Assembly: GCA_028571685.1 (NCBI GenBank)
Contig: CM053162.1
Coordinates: forward strand, 4,592,001-4,656,000
Direction: 5' to 3'
Source of the DNA: Heterohyrax brucei
Taxonomy: Eukaryota; Chordata; Mammalia; Hyracoidea; Procaviidae
DNA: 64,000 bases
Shown: piece by piece, positions 54,664 through 64,000 of the stretch
How positions within the stretch are numbered: the stretch's first letter is position 1
Layout of the letters: every line of letters begins with the position of its first letter
Made by a program: the position numbers and the translations under genes
Notes under the pieces: model-generated
Told to the model about the DNA's origin: nothing
Seen by the model: the letters and a program-made list of their open reading frames with translations, nothing else
Databases searched by the model: none

Positions 54664-55187
54664 TGTCTCGGGCTGGATACACCAGGAAAGCAAAACCAGT
54701 ACAGTATATAAATATACAGAAAGGGAGAATTATATCAAGGAAATGGCTAGGTGGCTGTGGAGACTGGAACATTCCAAGTCCATGGGTCAGGCTCGAGGAT
54801 TCTCCTGATTCCTGTACCTGCAGGGGCTGGCAAACCAAAGATCGGCAGGTCAGACAATGGGCCTATGGCTCACAGGCTCCAAAGACCAATGAATCTCAAG
54901 ATTGGAAGGCAAGATGGCATGTAAGCTGCTAACTCAAATCCTAGGAACCAGAGGTGAGGTGAACAGGTCCAAATGTAGGCTGTAGCATGAGCATAAGCCC
55001 GTGAACCTTGCCAGAAAGTCCACCTATATTGTATGCAGGTCACATCCTCCCATCAAAGAGGTAGTCACACTCTATCCGATCTTATTACAAAGGGGACTGC
55101 ATCATTATACAACTGCCAAACTGTATCATAATTGCCAAATTACTGAGATTCATGGCGCAGCCAATTTGACACACAAGCTTAATTATC
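54664..55187 (-). mobile_element. LTR, MaLR-like, diverged
   Basis: On the plus strand it starts 'tgtctcgggctggatacacc' and 'aggaaagcaaaaccagtac' and ends near 'agccaatttgacacacaagc'. The first part matches the start of the LTR at 63305-63864 ('aggctgagttttctagggaa', 'gcaaaaccag'). The repeated 'gcaggtcag' phrases inside match too. No internal region seen. Confidence 0.75.
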
Positions 55188-56738
55188 GCAGTCGTCTTGA
55201 GTTCTTAAACTTTGGTGCACTTCCCGATTCAGACTTGTGTATAGCTCGCCCTAGCAGTGCCTAGTGCAGTTTAATTTTTGTCAGTGGGCCAGGAGACACT
55301 TAAATTTACTCAGTGCTATCTACGTATTTCTGATATTTACTGCTTTCTCAATAGAGTCAAATCTGTGAGAGGTGGAACTCAATGGGACTGACTGCCTTGT
55401 CTTTCTGGATGTCAGAAGTTTCCTGCCTTTGGTAGGGTCCAGTCTTACTGCTTTTCTCCTGCTCTGCATTAGTGGAAGACGTTTGAGTTTTCCTTCTCTG
55501 ACAGAGTGCTACATTTTGCAACTTTTATTGTAATAGGTAAAAGAGAGTCTAACCTCCTGTGCACCATTGCTGTCATCAGTCATGGTGAAGAGGTAGAGAC
55601 AGGATCTGAAATGAGACAAGACTGAATCCTTAGAAGGCTGAGTCCAAATAGGGGGAAGAACACATTTAAAAGACTGTAGGTGGAGGTTAATACTGGAATG
55701 ATGAACCTCAGATTTCAAAGCAAGGACACAATAACATCAAAACAGAGGTAACAAGGGAGATCCTTAGAGACCTCTGGAAAACTGCAGGTATAATTCATAG
55801 ATTTTCTTTATGGGCAAAAAAATGTGTAAAAAATGAGTCAGAAGCACTCTGGACTGACATGGACATATTAAGTGATTTTCCCAAAGTGTAAAGGAGATGC
55901 AACTTAGGTGCTCATTCTCTGCCATGAGCATCTTCACTTATGCTCAATTACCACTGTATAAGCTATAGTATATTCACAAATAAGGCGTTGTTACCGAGAC
56001 CAAGGATTGCTTAGCATGAGGTGTTTATAGTAGGTACACAAAACACAAATCGCTACATATGGGGGGTACACTGTGTTATAAGTACCATCTCTTCTGGGCT
56101 CTTAGGATATGAGCTGATTTTTTTTTGGGGGGGGTCAAAGATATACTAATATTTCTGTCCCTATATTTAATACTTCATTCACATAGATGCTCTGTGGCAT
56201 GATAGGAAACCTTGTTTGGAATCTAGTAGAAGTAATACTGGTTTTACTAAGAGCACAAAACAATGAATTGGTAGAAAGCAATTAGAATTTCACTTATACT
56301 GTGGAGTGAAAGCTTAGACTAGAAGGATAGATCAATTCGTACCTTTTATTCTGGCCTAATGCAGAAGTTGAGGTTTTTCCATTTGATTCTATGAAAAGAA
56401 GCATTTAAACATTTCCAACCTGATCAAGGAGATGGTAGGAAAAATTTCTTTAAAAAAATATTTCCAATAAAGAAAATTCAGTGATCTCAAACTGAATGAT
56501 AACCTTTCTTGTCCAGTTTTAGTACAATGGATGCTCAGTTCATTGTACCTGGCTTCTATTTTAAGGCCAATTCTACTCTAGTTTTGCTATTAGAAAGGTC
56601 AAAAACCATATCCAATGCACAATGATAAAAATCAAAACACAAGGAAATAGAATTGCAACACTTCTTCAGAAAAGTTTTTCTGTATATATAAATAGGGAGA
56701 CCATTCTGATTCCAATAAATGGGGGCAAATGGCTCAAA
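55188..56738. other. single-copy DNA, no gene seen
   Basis: Nothing recognised in 1.5 kb except a T8/G8 junction at about 56120-56134. Short frames are unsupported. Confidence 0.4.
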
Positions 56739-56739
56739 G

Positions 56740-56925
56740 TAGCTTTGGTGATAACATGGTTAAAATGCTGGCTGTTAATCTTAAAGTTCATGATTCAACC
56801 CACCAGCCACTCCACAGAAAAAAATGGGCAGTCTGCTTCCGTAAAGATTACAGACTTGGAAACGCTCCTCTGTCCTGTAGGATTACTAAGAGTCAAAATC
56901 AACCCAACAGCAATGACTTAGGCTA
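56740..56925 (+). mobile_element. AfroSINE, long form
   Basis: 'ggtgataacatggttaaaat', 'agttcatgattcaacccacc', 'gtaaagattacagacttgga' (long-form insert in sense orientation), 'tgtaggattactaagagtca', 'aaatcaacccaacagcaatg'. Heavily diverged. Confidence 0.8.
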
Positions 56926-57438
56926 CTTACAATGAAACATAAAAAGAAAATGAAGGAAAAGAAGACCAACAATTTATTAATGTTAGCATCATTGAATGAA
57001 CCCTGCCTTTTTCTTTCTACTGAAATCAAATTATATCAGGTTACAAAGAATCTGTGCCCACCCATCTACCAACCTGCAGCCATACCTTTGTGGGATAGAA
57101 GTTAAAAGGACCTAATCTTTTTCTTTAAATCAGGAGGTGATAGCTTTGTTATGATTGTCCTTGTCTAGTGGAAAAATACAAATTTACATTGCTATAGAGC
57201 AGTTTTTCCTGGAAACCAAATCAATAATTTTACAGTTTGGGTCATGCTTTTTAGGTTAATAAGAGATTTTTGTGTATAAGAAAAACCTTAAAATCAAAGG
57301 AAGATGTCTATTAATTTTTGCTGTTAACTTCCTCCCTTGCTAATCCAATTAAAGTAATTATTCTTAAGTGTTGACTGGTCACCAGTTTGGTTTCTTTGGG
57401 TTTCATTGATACTTTTTAAAATGTATATATTTTACTGT
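56926..57438. other. single-copy DNA, A+T rich
   Basis: Nothing recognised. Confidence 0.4.
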
Positions 57439-58177
57439 GCTTTAAGTAAAGTTTAGAATCCAAGTCAATTTGACATATAAAATCCCTGAACACATACAAC
57501 CATGCAGCTCTTAATTGCTCTCTATCCCCAATACCGTGTGATAGCACACTCTTCCTTTTCACACTGTACTCACCATATCCATTCATCCAACTCCTGTCTC
57601 ACTTTACCCTCTAATCTTACCTCCAGAGAGCAGCTGCTCAGGCAGCCTCATGTATGTATTTAAGAAGCACTTTCTTCACCAACATCACTTTGTCTTGTAG
57701 TCCAGCCCAATCTTTGTCTGAAGGATTGGCTTCAGTACTGATTTCAGCTCTGGACTATTAGAGAATCTGCGTGTCATGTTATCAGAGCACCCCCAGACAG
57801 ATGGACTGTCAAGTGTGCTCTTTTAATAGAATTCTAGTTCTGCACACCCATTTCTCACCTGCTACATCAGGGACTTTACTATGTGCTCTTTGTCAGAGCA
57901 GTCATTGGTGGTGGCCAGGCACCATCTAGTTCTTCAGGTCTCACGCTGATGTAGTCTCCGGATCATATAGCACCTACCACCTGCTGGGATCATGCTTTCC
58001 TCATGTCTTTGATGTCCTTCTTTCTCCTCTGCTATAGGTGGATTGGGGCCCAAGAGATGCCACTTAGATCATTGCTTGCTAGCTTTTAATATCTCAGATA
58101 CCACTCACCAAAGTGGTATGAGAACATTTTCTTAAGCTAACACAGTAATATCAATTAGCCTAGATGTCCTCTGAAAC

Positions 58178-58342
58178 CTGGATGGTGTATACATAGATTT
58201 TCAGTTCTGTTCCATTGATCATTGGGTCTATTTTTGTACAACTACCAAGCTGTTTAGTCTTCTGTGGCAATGTAACAGGTTCTAAAGTTAGGTAGAGTCA
58301 AGTCCCCCACTGTGTTCTTCTTCTTCAGTAGTGCTTTACTTA
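58178..58342 (-). repeat. displaced copy of an ORF2 block in the L1 3' UTR
   Basis: 165 bases that match 59697-59862 of the same L1 by eye (shared 'agttctgttccattgatca', 'gtaacaggttctaaagt', 'ttcttcttcagtagtgcttt'), same orientation, with roughly one difference per ten bases. The block is bracketed by TCTGAAAC at 58170-58177 and 58343-58350. Confidence 0.85.
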
Positions 58343-61267
58343 TCTGAAACTAAGTGACCTGAAACTGTGGTCCACAGACCCCAGTCCCTGCTACTCTGTC
58401 CTTCAAATGTGAGGTTGTATTTACAAAATATTTTAGCTTTTGCTATAGTACGGTTGTGGTAAACACTCTTCTACTTCATGCTGTCACTCACCTCACCTAA
58501 CCTAATTCTTATCTACTATTTAATCTATGAAGACACTCTCCCTCTCTCCTCCCCCTTGTAGCTATCAAAGATCATTTTCTTCTTAAGTCCTTGTAGAAAT
58601 GGTCTCATACAATACTTGTCCTTTTGCATCTGACTAATTTTGCTCAGCATAATGTTTCCGGATGACTCCATGTTATATTTCCTTAGATTGTCATTGCCCC
58701 TTATGATTGCATAATGCTCTATTGTATGAATATACCATAATTTGTTTATCCATTCATGTATTGATGAGTACATACATTGAGTCTATCTTTTTGTGGACAG
58801 TGCTGCAATAAACATTGAAGTGCGTGTATCTGCTTGTATGACAGGCATTATTTCTCTAGGATATATTCCAAGAAGTGAGATTGCCAGATCACATGATATT
58901 TCTATTTCTAGCTTTTTAAGAGAGCACTAAATCGATTTTCAAAGTGTTTGTACCATTTTACCTTCTTAGCAGCGGTGTAGAAGAGTTCCAGTCTCTCTAA
59001 ATCTTCTCCAACATTTACCGTTTTGTATTTTTTTGGTTACCATCTTTGTTGGGGGGAGGTAGTAACTCACTGTAGTTTTGATTTGAATTTCTCTGATTGC
59101 TAATGATCGTGACCATTTCCTCATGTATGTGTTAGCATCCTGGACGTTTTCTTTAATGAAATGCTGGTTCATATACTTTACCATTTTTTAATCGGGTTAC
59201 TTGACCTTTTCTTGTTGAGGTTTTGTAATACCTTGTAGATTATGGAAATTAGACACCAGTCTGATGCCTGATAACCAAAAATTTTTTAATTGTCTGTAGG
59301 TAGTCTTATTACTCTTTTTGCTGAAATCTGAATGAGCATAAGTGTTTGATTTTTAAGAATTTCCAGTCATTTATTTTTTTTCTCATGGTGTTTGTACATT
59401 GTTAGTGATATTTGTAGTCTGTTTATGCCATGTATTAGGGCTCCGAACATTGTCCCTATTTTTTTCTTCCATGATCTTTATTCTTTTAAATTTTATATTT
59501 AAGTATCTGATTCATTTTTAGTTAGTTTTTGGCTTGGCATGATATATAGGTGTTGTTTAATTTTTATGCAAGTGCATATCCAGTTATGCCAACACGGTTT
59601 GTTAAAGAAACAATCTTTTCAACAGTTTATGGCCTTTGGACCTTAAACTGGTCAGGAATTCCTAGGTATTTATCCTAAATATCTGCTGCTCACAAGTGGA
59701 TGATGTATGCATAGATTCTTAGTTCTGTTCCATTGATCACTGGGTCTATTTTTGTTCAATTACCAAGCTGTTTTGTCTTCCAGGGCAGTGTAACAGGTTC
59801 TAAAGTCAGGTAGAGTCAAGCCTCCCACATTTTTCTTCTTCTTCAGTAGTGCTTTACTTATCCAAGACTTCTTCATTTTCCATATGATGTTGGTGATTTG
59901 TTTCTGTATCTCATTAAAAAATGCCATTGGAAATTGTATTGGGATTGCATTGTATCTATAGACAATTTGAGTAGAACAGATATTTTCACAATGTTAATTC
60001 TTCCAATCTATGAGCAAGATACTTTTCTCCACTTATGTAGGTTTCTTGGTTTCTTGAAGTGAAGACTTGTGATTTTCTTTGTACAGATTTTTATGTCTCT
60101 ATTTAGATTTATTCCTAGGTATTTTATCTTCTGGAGGGCTACAGTAAATGGTAATCATTTTGTGATTTCCTCTTCTATGGTCTCTTTGTTAGTCTAAAAC
60201 AATACAACTGATTTTTCTATCTTTATCTTGTGTCCTAGTAGTTTGTTGAAGTCTTCTATTAGTTCCAGAATTTATTTTTGTGGATTCGTTATCATTTTCT
60301 GTGTATAAGATCATGTCTTCTGCAAACAGAGATACTTTGACTTCTTCCCTACCAATCTGGATGCCCTTTGTTTCTTTATCTTGACTGGTTGCTCTGGCTA
60401 GCACCTCCAGGACGCCGTTGAATAATAGTGGTAACGATCGTCATCTTTGTCTGGTTTCTGTTGTCAAGGAGAATGCTTTCAGTCTCTGTCCTTTCAGGAT
60501 GATATTGTCTGGTAGCTTTGTGCAGATAATCCTTATTATGTTGAGGAATTTCCCTTGTGTTCCTATTTTGCTCAAAGTTTTTAATATGAGTGGGTGTTGT
60601 ACTTTGTCAAATGCATTTTCTGTATCATTGATAAAATCAAGTGATTCTTGTCTTTTGTTTAATTTATGTGGTTGATTACATTGTTCTTCCAATGTTGAAC
60701 CATCCCTGCACCCCTAGTATGAATCCAACTTGGTCATGGTGAATTATTTTTTTGATACATTGTTGAATTTTATTTGCTAGAATTTTGTTGAGGATTTTTG
60801 CATCTAAATTCATAAGAGATATTGGTCTGTAATTTTCTTTTTTTTGTGCTCTTTACCTAGTTTGGGTATCAGGTTTCTGCTGGCTTTATAGAATGAGTTT
60901 GGGAGTATTCCATTCTTTTCTATGCTCTGATTAATAGTGGTTTTAATTCTTGTCCGAAAGTTTGGAGGAGCTCTTCGGTGAAGCCACCACAGGTGAGGCT
61001 TTTTGTCATTGAGAGTTTTAAAATTACTTTTTCAGTATCTTCTTTTGTAATGGGTTTATTTAATTGTTCTAATTCTGTTCATGCTGGTTTTAGTAAGAGA
61101 TGTGTTTCTATAAATTTATCTATTTCACCTAGGTTTTCAAGTTTGTTAGACTGCCGTTTTTCATAGTACTCTGTTATGATTCTTTTAATTTCAGTTGTTG
61201 CTGTTGTGATATTGACCATTTCATTTCTTATTTGAGTTATTTGCTTCCTCCCCCCTTGTTTTTTGGT

Positions 61268-61290
61268 CAGTTTGGTCACTGACCAAACTG
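61268..61290. repeat. short perfect palindrome in L1
   Basis: CAGTTTGGTCA, one base, TGACCAAACTG: 11-base arms with a single-base centre. Confidence 0.9.
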
Positions 61291-62110
61291 TTTATCTTTG
61301 TTTATCTTTTCAAAAAAACAACTTTTGTTCTTGTTAACTTTCTATTTTTCTATTCTCTATTTCATTTCATTCTTCTCTATTTTTAATATTTGTTTTCTTC
61401 TGGTGTTTGATATGTTCTTTAGTTGCTCTCTTTCTGCTTGTTTGCATTGTAGAGTTAAGTCTTTGATTTGAGCCCTTTCTCCTTTCTGGATGTGTGCATT
61501 TATTGAGATAAATTGACCTCTGAGCAATGCTTTTGCTGTGTTCCATAGATTCTGGTAGGATGTGTTTTCATTGTCATTGATGCTGTGAATTACTTTAATT
61601 CCATTCTTGATTTCTTCCATTACTCAGCTTTTTTTCTTGAGTGTTGTTCAGTTTCCGCGTGTTTATTTATTTTTTTCTTCTTCTTTTTTTCTGTTACTTT
61701 TACTTTTATGACTTTTTGGTCAGAAACTTTGCTTTGTAATATTTCAACACTTAGAATTTTGTTAAGGATTGCTTTGAGGCCTAAGATGTGATCAATTCTA
61801 GAGAATGTTCCATGCATCCTTGTAAAGAAAGTATATTTGGCTGATGTTAGCTGGAATGTTCTGCTATGTCTATGAGGTCAAGATGGTTGATTGTGACATT
61901 TAGATCTTCTGTGTCTTTACTGAATTTTTTTCCTAGATGTTCTGTTCTTTACTGAAAGGGATGTGTTAAAGTAGAGCCATCTATTTCTGTTTTCAATGTA
62001 GATAGTGTTTGTTTTACGTACTTAGGAGCCCTGCTGCTGGGTGCATCTATGTTTAATATGGTTATGTCCTCCTGCTTATCCAGTGTGGTGGATTTTACTT
62101 TAGTCTTTTT

Positions 62111-62252
62111 AAAAATTTTATTTATTTATATATTTATTACAGTAAATGAATAAAGTTTCTAACATCTATCGACTATCTCATGCATGATAAACTCAGCCCA
62201 CCACCCTGGTAGCTATCAACGTTTTCTCTTCTGTAGATAATTCTATTTGTAA
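62111..62252 (-). mobile_element. 5'-truncated retroinsertion in the L1
   Basis: The 142-base block interrupts L1 endonuclease sequence and is flanked by the perfect 15-base repeat TACTTTAGTCTTTTT at 62096-62110 and 62253-62267. The A+T-rich end ('aaaaattttatttatttata') would be the 3' tail of a minus-strand insertion. The rest ('ccaccaccctggtagctatc') looks like old L1 3' UTR. Confidence 0.8.
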
Positions 62253-62582
62253 TACTTTAGTCTTTTTTATAAGAGATTAATATTGCCACTCTTGCTGTTT
62301 TTTGAATGCTCTTAGTCTGTTGTATTTTTTTTTTTCCATCCTTTGAGTTATAGTTTGTTTGGGTCTTTGAGTCTAAGCTGTGTCTCCTGTAGGCAGCATA
62401 TAGATAGGTCATGTCTTTTTTATCCAATTTTTTATCCAACTTACCACTCTCTGTCTATTTGTTGGTTCATTTAAATCATTTACATTAAGCATGGTTACTA
62501 ACAAATATGAGTTGCTGTCATTTTGATGTCTTTTGTGTGTATAATAGACAACTTTTTGTTCCCTTAAATTTTCTGTGCTAAG

Positions 62583-62616
62583 TCTTTATTTTTTTTTCTT
62601 TTTTTTTTTTTTTTCA
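62583..62616 (+). repeat. poly-T tract
   Basis: Near-continuous T run broken by two C residues, within the L1 upstream region. Confidence 0.9.
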
Positions 62617-63304
62617 TCTTTGCAGTGTTGGTGGTTTCTTATTTACTGAGACTTCATATTTTCCTTGTTTTTTATTTTGATGCATAGAATTGATAGGTCC
62701 CTTTGTGATTACCTTAATATTTACCCTTCTTTTTCTACATTTAAATCAGTCTTTGATTTCTTTGCCTTGTTTTGTTCTCCATACAAATGATCTATGTCAA
62801 GAATTTCTTTTGGATCTCTCTTCTTTATTATATTTATTTATTCTTTATTATAATGTGTACACGATGATATCTCTGTTTTCCTGTTTACAATAATTTGCCT
62901 ATGATTATTTTTTATGAATGCCCTATTTGTGTTGATATCCCATTGCTCTGTTCTGTGTTCTGTTCTTGGGTTGTTATCTGGTGTTATTAGTTTTCTAACC
63001 AAAGGACTCCCTTTAGTATTTCTTGTAGTTTGGGTTTGGTTTTTGCAAAGTCCCTAAATTTCTGTTTATCTAGAAATGTCCTAATATGGCCATCATATTT
63101 GAGAGACAATTTTGCTAGATATGTAGTTCTTGGCTTGCAGTTATTTGTCTTCAAGGCTTTATATATGTCTTGCTATTGCCTTCTTCTCTGCATGGTTTCT
63201 ACTGAGTAGTCTGGGCTTAGTCTTATGGATTTTCCTTTATGTTTTATTTCTCATTTATCCTCAGCCACTTTTAAAAGTATCTCCTTATCTTTAGTTTTGG
63301 CAAG

Positions 63305-63864
63305 TGTCTTAGGCTGAGTTTTCTAGGGAAGCAAAACCAGTAACACATATCTCTACAAGGAAAGATTTATATACAAAGTATAAGTAAAGATTTTCTATAT
63401 GAAGAAAACGGCTCACACAATCATAGAAGCTGAACGTCACAAGTCCTGGCACAAACCTCACATGGCCACAGAAGCTGGTGAACCCAAGGTCAGCAGGTCA
63501 GAGACCAGAGTTCTAGATCACCGGTGGTGTATGTCAGTGGATCTCAAGGTGGTGGCAAGATTGCAAGGTCTCTGCTGACTTACGGAGCTGCAGAGGCTAG
63601 TGAACTCAGGATTGGCAGGTCAAGGAACAGGACTCTAAAGTGTCAGTTGTAAGCACTGGTGAATCCAATAGCTGCTCATTCAGGTCCCGGAACCAAACAC
63701 CAGGACAGAGCAGGAGTTGCTGGCTACATGAGGAGACAGGAAGTAGGTGGTAGAAGGTGAAGAGATGAGAGCTGAGGGGAGGAAGCCACCACAGGCCCCA
63801 CCCTGCCACTTGATACAGCAGCCAAACACGGAGTAGCCAAGTTGACACAATCCTGACCACCACA
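63305..63864 (-). mobile_element. LTR, MaLR-like, probably a 3' LTR
   Basis: Plus strand starts 'tgtcttaggctgagttttct' and 'agggaagcaaaaccag' and ends 'tcctgaccaccaca', so the LTR reads TGTGGTGGTCAGGA to CTAAGACA on the minus strand. 560 bases. It splits or ends the L1 to its left. The internal phrases 'aggtcagcaggtcaga' recur in the copy at 54664. Confidence 0.8.
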
Positions 63865-64000
63865 GTCCACCCCTTGTCAGTTTGGCATCTATACCCATCT
63901 CGCCTTACCATCCATAGTCACTAAAGGAATACAATTGTAAAGTCATACTTATGTCTAACATAACGTGACTAACACATGTATAACTGAAAATGTGTTAGCC
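63865..64000 (-). mobile_element. possible internal region of the same ERV-like element
   Basis: Directly outside the TG end of the LTR the minus strand reads 'gacaaggggtggac', a purine tract in the place where a polypurine tract is expected just before a 3' LTR. If so, the internal region continues beyond the window. No coding sequence is visible in the 136 bases present. Confidence 0.45.

Larger units (their letters stand above)
58525..62530 (-). pseudogene. L1 ORF2 pseudogene
   Basis: Starts with decayed endonuclease text equivalent to 'LNVNDLNEPTNRQR' near 62490-62450 and 'KKDMTYLYAAYRR' near 62420. The endonuclease end reads 'HGTFSRIDHILGLK' near 61815-61775, followed by S-D-Q where S-D-H is expected near 61720. 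The reverse transcriptase has '[20 protein letters not shown]' near 60620-60560, and the catalytic box reads F-A-E-D instead of F-A-D-D near 60310. The C-terminal end includes 'MYSSIHEWINKLWYIHTIEH' (58773 downward). Many stops and frameshifts. Confidence 0.85.
57440..63304 (-). mobile_element. long L1 LINE, 3' UTR through ORF2 to upstream region
   Basis: The most complete L1 here, read on the minus strand: upstream region (about 63300-62540), ORF2 from about 62530 to about 58530, then 3' UTR to about 57440. The upstream part resembles the 5' regions of old L1M-type elements. Two foreign or displaced blocks lie within it: an inserted 142-base A+T-rich piece (62111-62252) and a copied ORF2 block (58178-58342). 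An LTR cuts it off at 63305. High divergence indicates age. Confidence 0.85.

Noticed and set aside
58343..58510. A separate DNA transposon between L1 pieces ('ctgtggtccacagacc')
   Set aside because: The phrase resembles hAT-type MER elements, but the surrounding sequence can equally be diverged L1 3' UTR; no terminal repeats or 8-base duplication could be tied to it.
1..64000. A previously undescribed biological system
   Set aside because: Both strands were scanned for gene clusters, structured RNA, tandem arrays or unusual coding. Everything recognisable is known mammalian repeat classes or unique DNA without demonstrable coding.

Overview
The window is nuclear DNA from a placental mammal, most likely an afrotherian of the elephant, hyrax or sea-cow group, with elephant favoured. 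The basis is repeat content: dozens of tRNA-derived AfroSINE copies (tRNA-like head with A-box and B-box motifs, conserved 'GAGTCRGAATCRACTC' region, T/G-rich tail), RTE-class LINEs ending in 'CCTAACAACAACAAC'-type tails that share this 3' region with the SINEs, and mammalian L1, MIR, L2, MER5 and MaLR-like LTR repeats. The species call rests on recognising these families, not on a search.

No protein-coding gene, tRNA gene or rRNA gene is supported. The only open frames that look like real proteins are decayed pieces of transposon proteins: L1 ORF2, RTE endonuclease/reverse transcriptase and mariner transposase. Other open frames are short and show no recognisable domain, no splice structure and no protein-like composition. 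The window is best read as intergenic DNA or part of a very long intron.

Layout. 1-8.5 kb: mostly single-copy DNA with MIR, an ancient dispersed repeat, MER5-like DNA and AfroSINEs. 8.6-11.7 kb: old plus-strand L1 with a pure CA microsatellite. 12-19 kb: RTE 3' ends on both strands, two SINEs, a MaLR-like LTR. 19.3-23.3 kb: a repeat-poor island that may hold conserved non-coding elements. 23.3-28.8 kb: SINEs, including one nested inside another, then old L1 3' sequence. 29.2-31.4 kb: SINEs and a mariner transposon into which an L1 3' end has inserted. 32.3-38.4 kb: a 2.9 kb RTE copy followed by a 3.1 kb L1, the youngest-looking LINE here. 38.5-39.1 kb: a second mariner fragment. 39-48 kb: mixed unique DNA, a SINE cluster at 43-44.4 kb, an LTR, another repeat-poor stretch near 46 kb. 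48-57.4 kb: L2, RTE broken by an LTR, L1 3' end, SINEs, an LTR. 57.4-63.3 kb: a long minus-strand L1 with an internal duplication and a later insertion. 63.3-64 kb: an LTR probably joined to internal retroviral sequence that leaves the window.

How the parts relate: the story is one of layered insertion. RTE supplies the 3' tail recognised by AfroSINEs, L1 has landed in mariner, SINEs have landed in RTE, MIR and other SINEs, and an LTR sits between RTE pieces. I found no undescribed functional system. The items most worth a second look are the two mariner copies, the (TTGGC)n-tailed SINE stubs, the nested insertions with target-site duplications, the duplicated ORF2 block in the last L1, and the candidate conserved non-coding islands.
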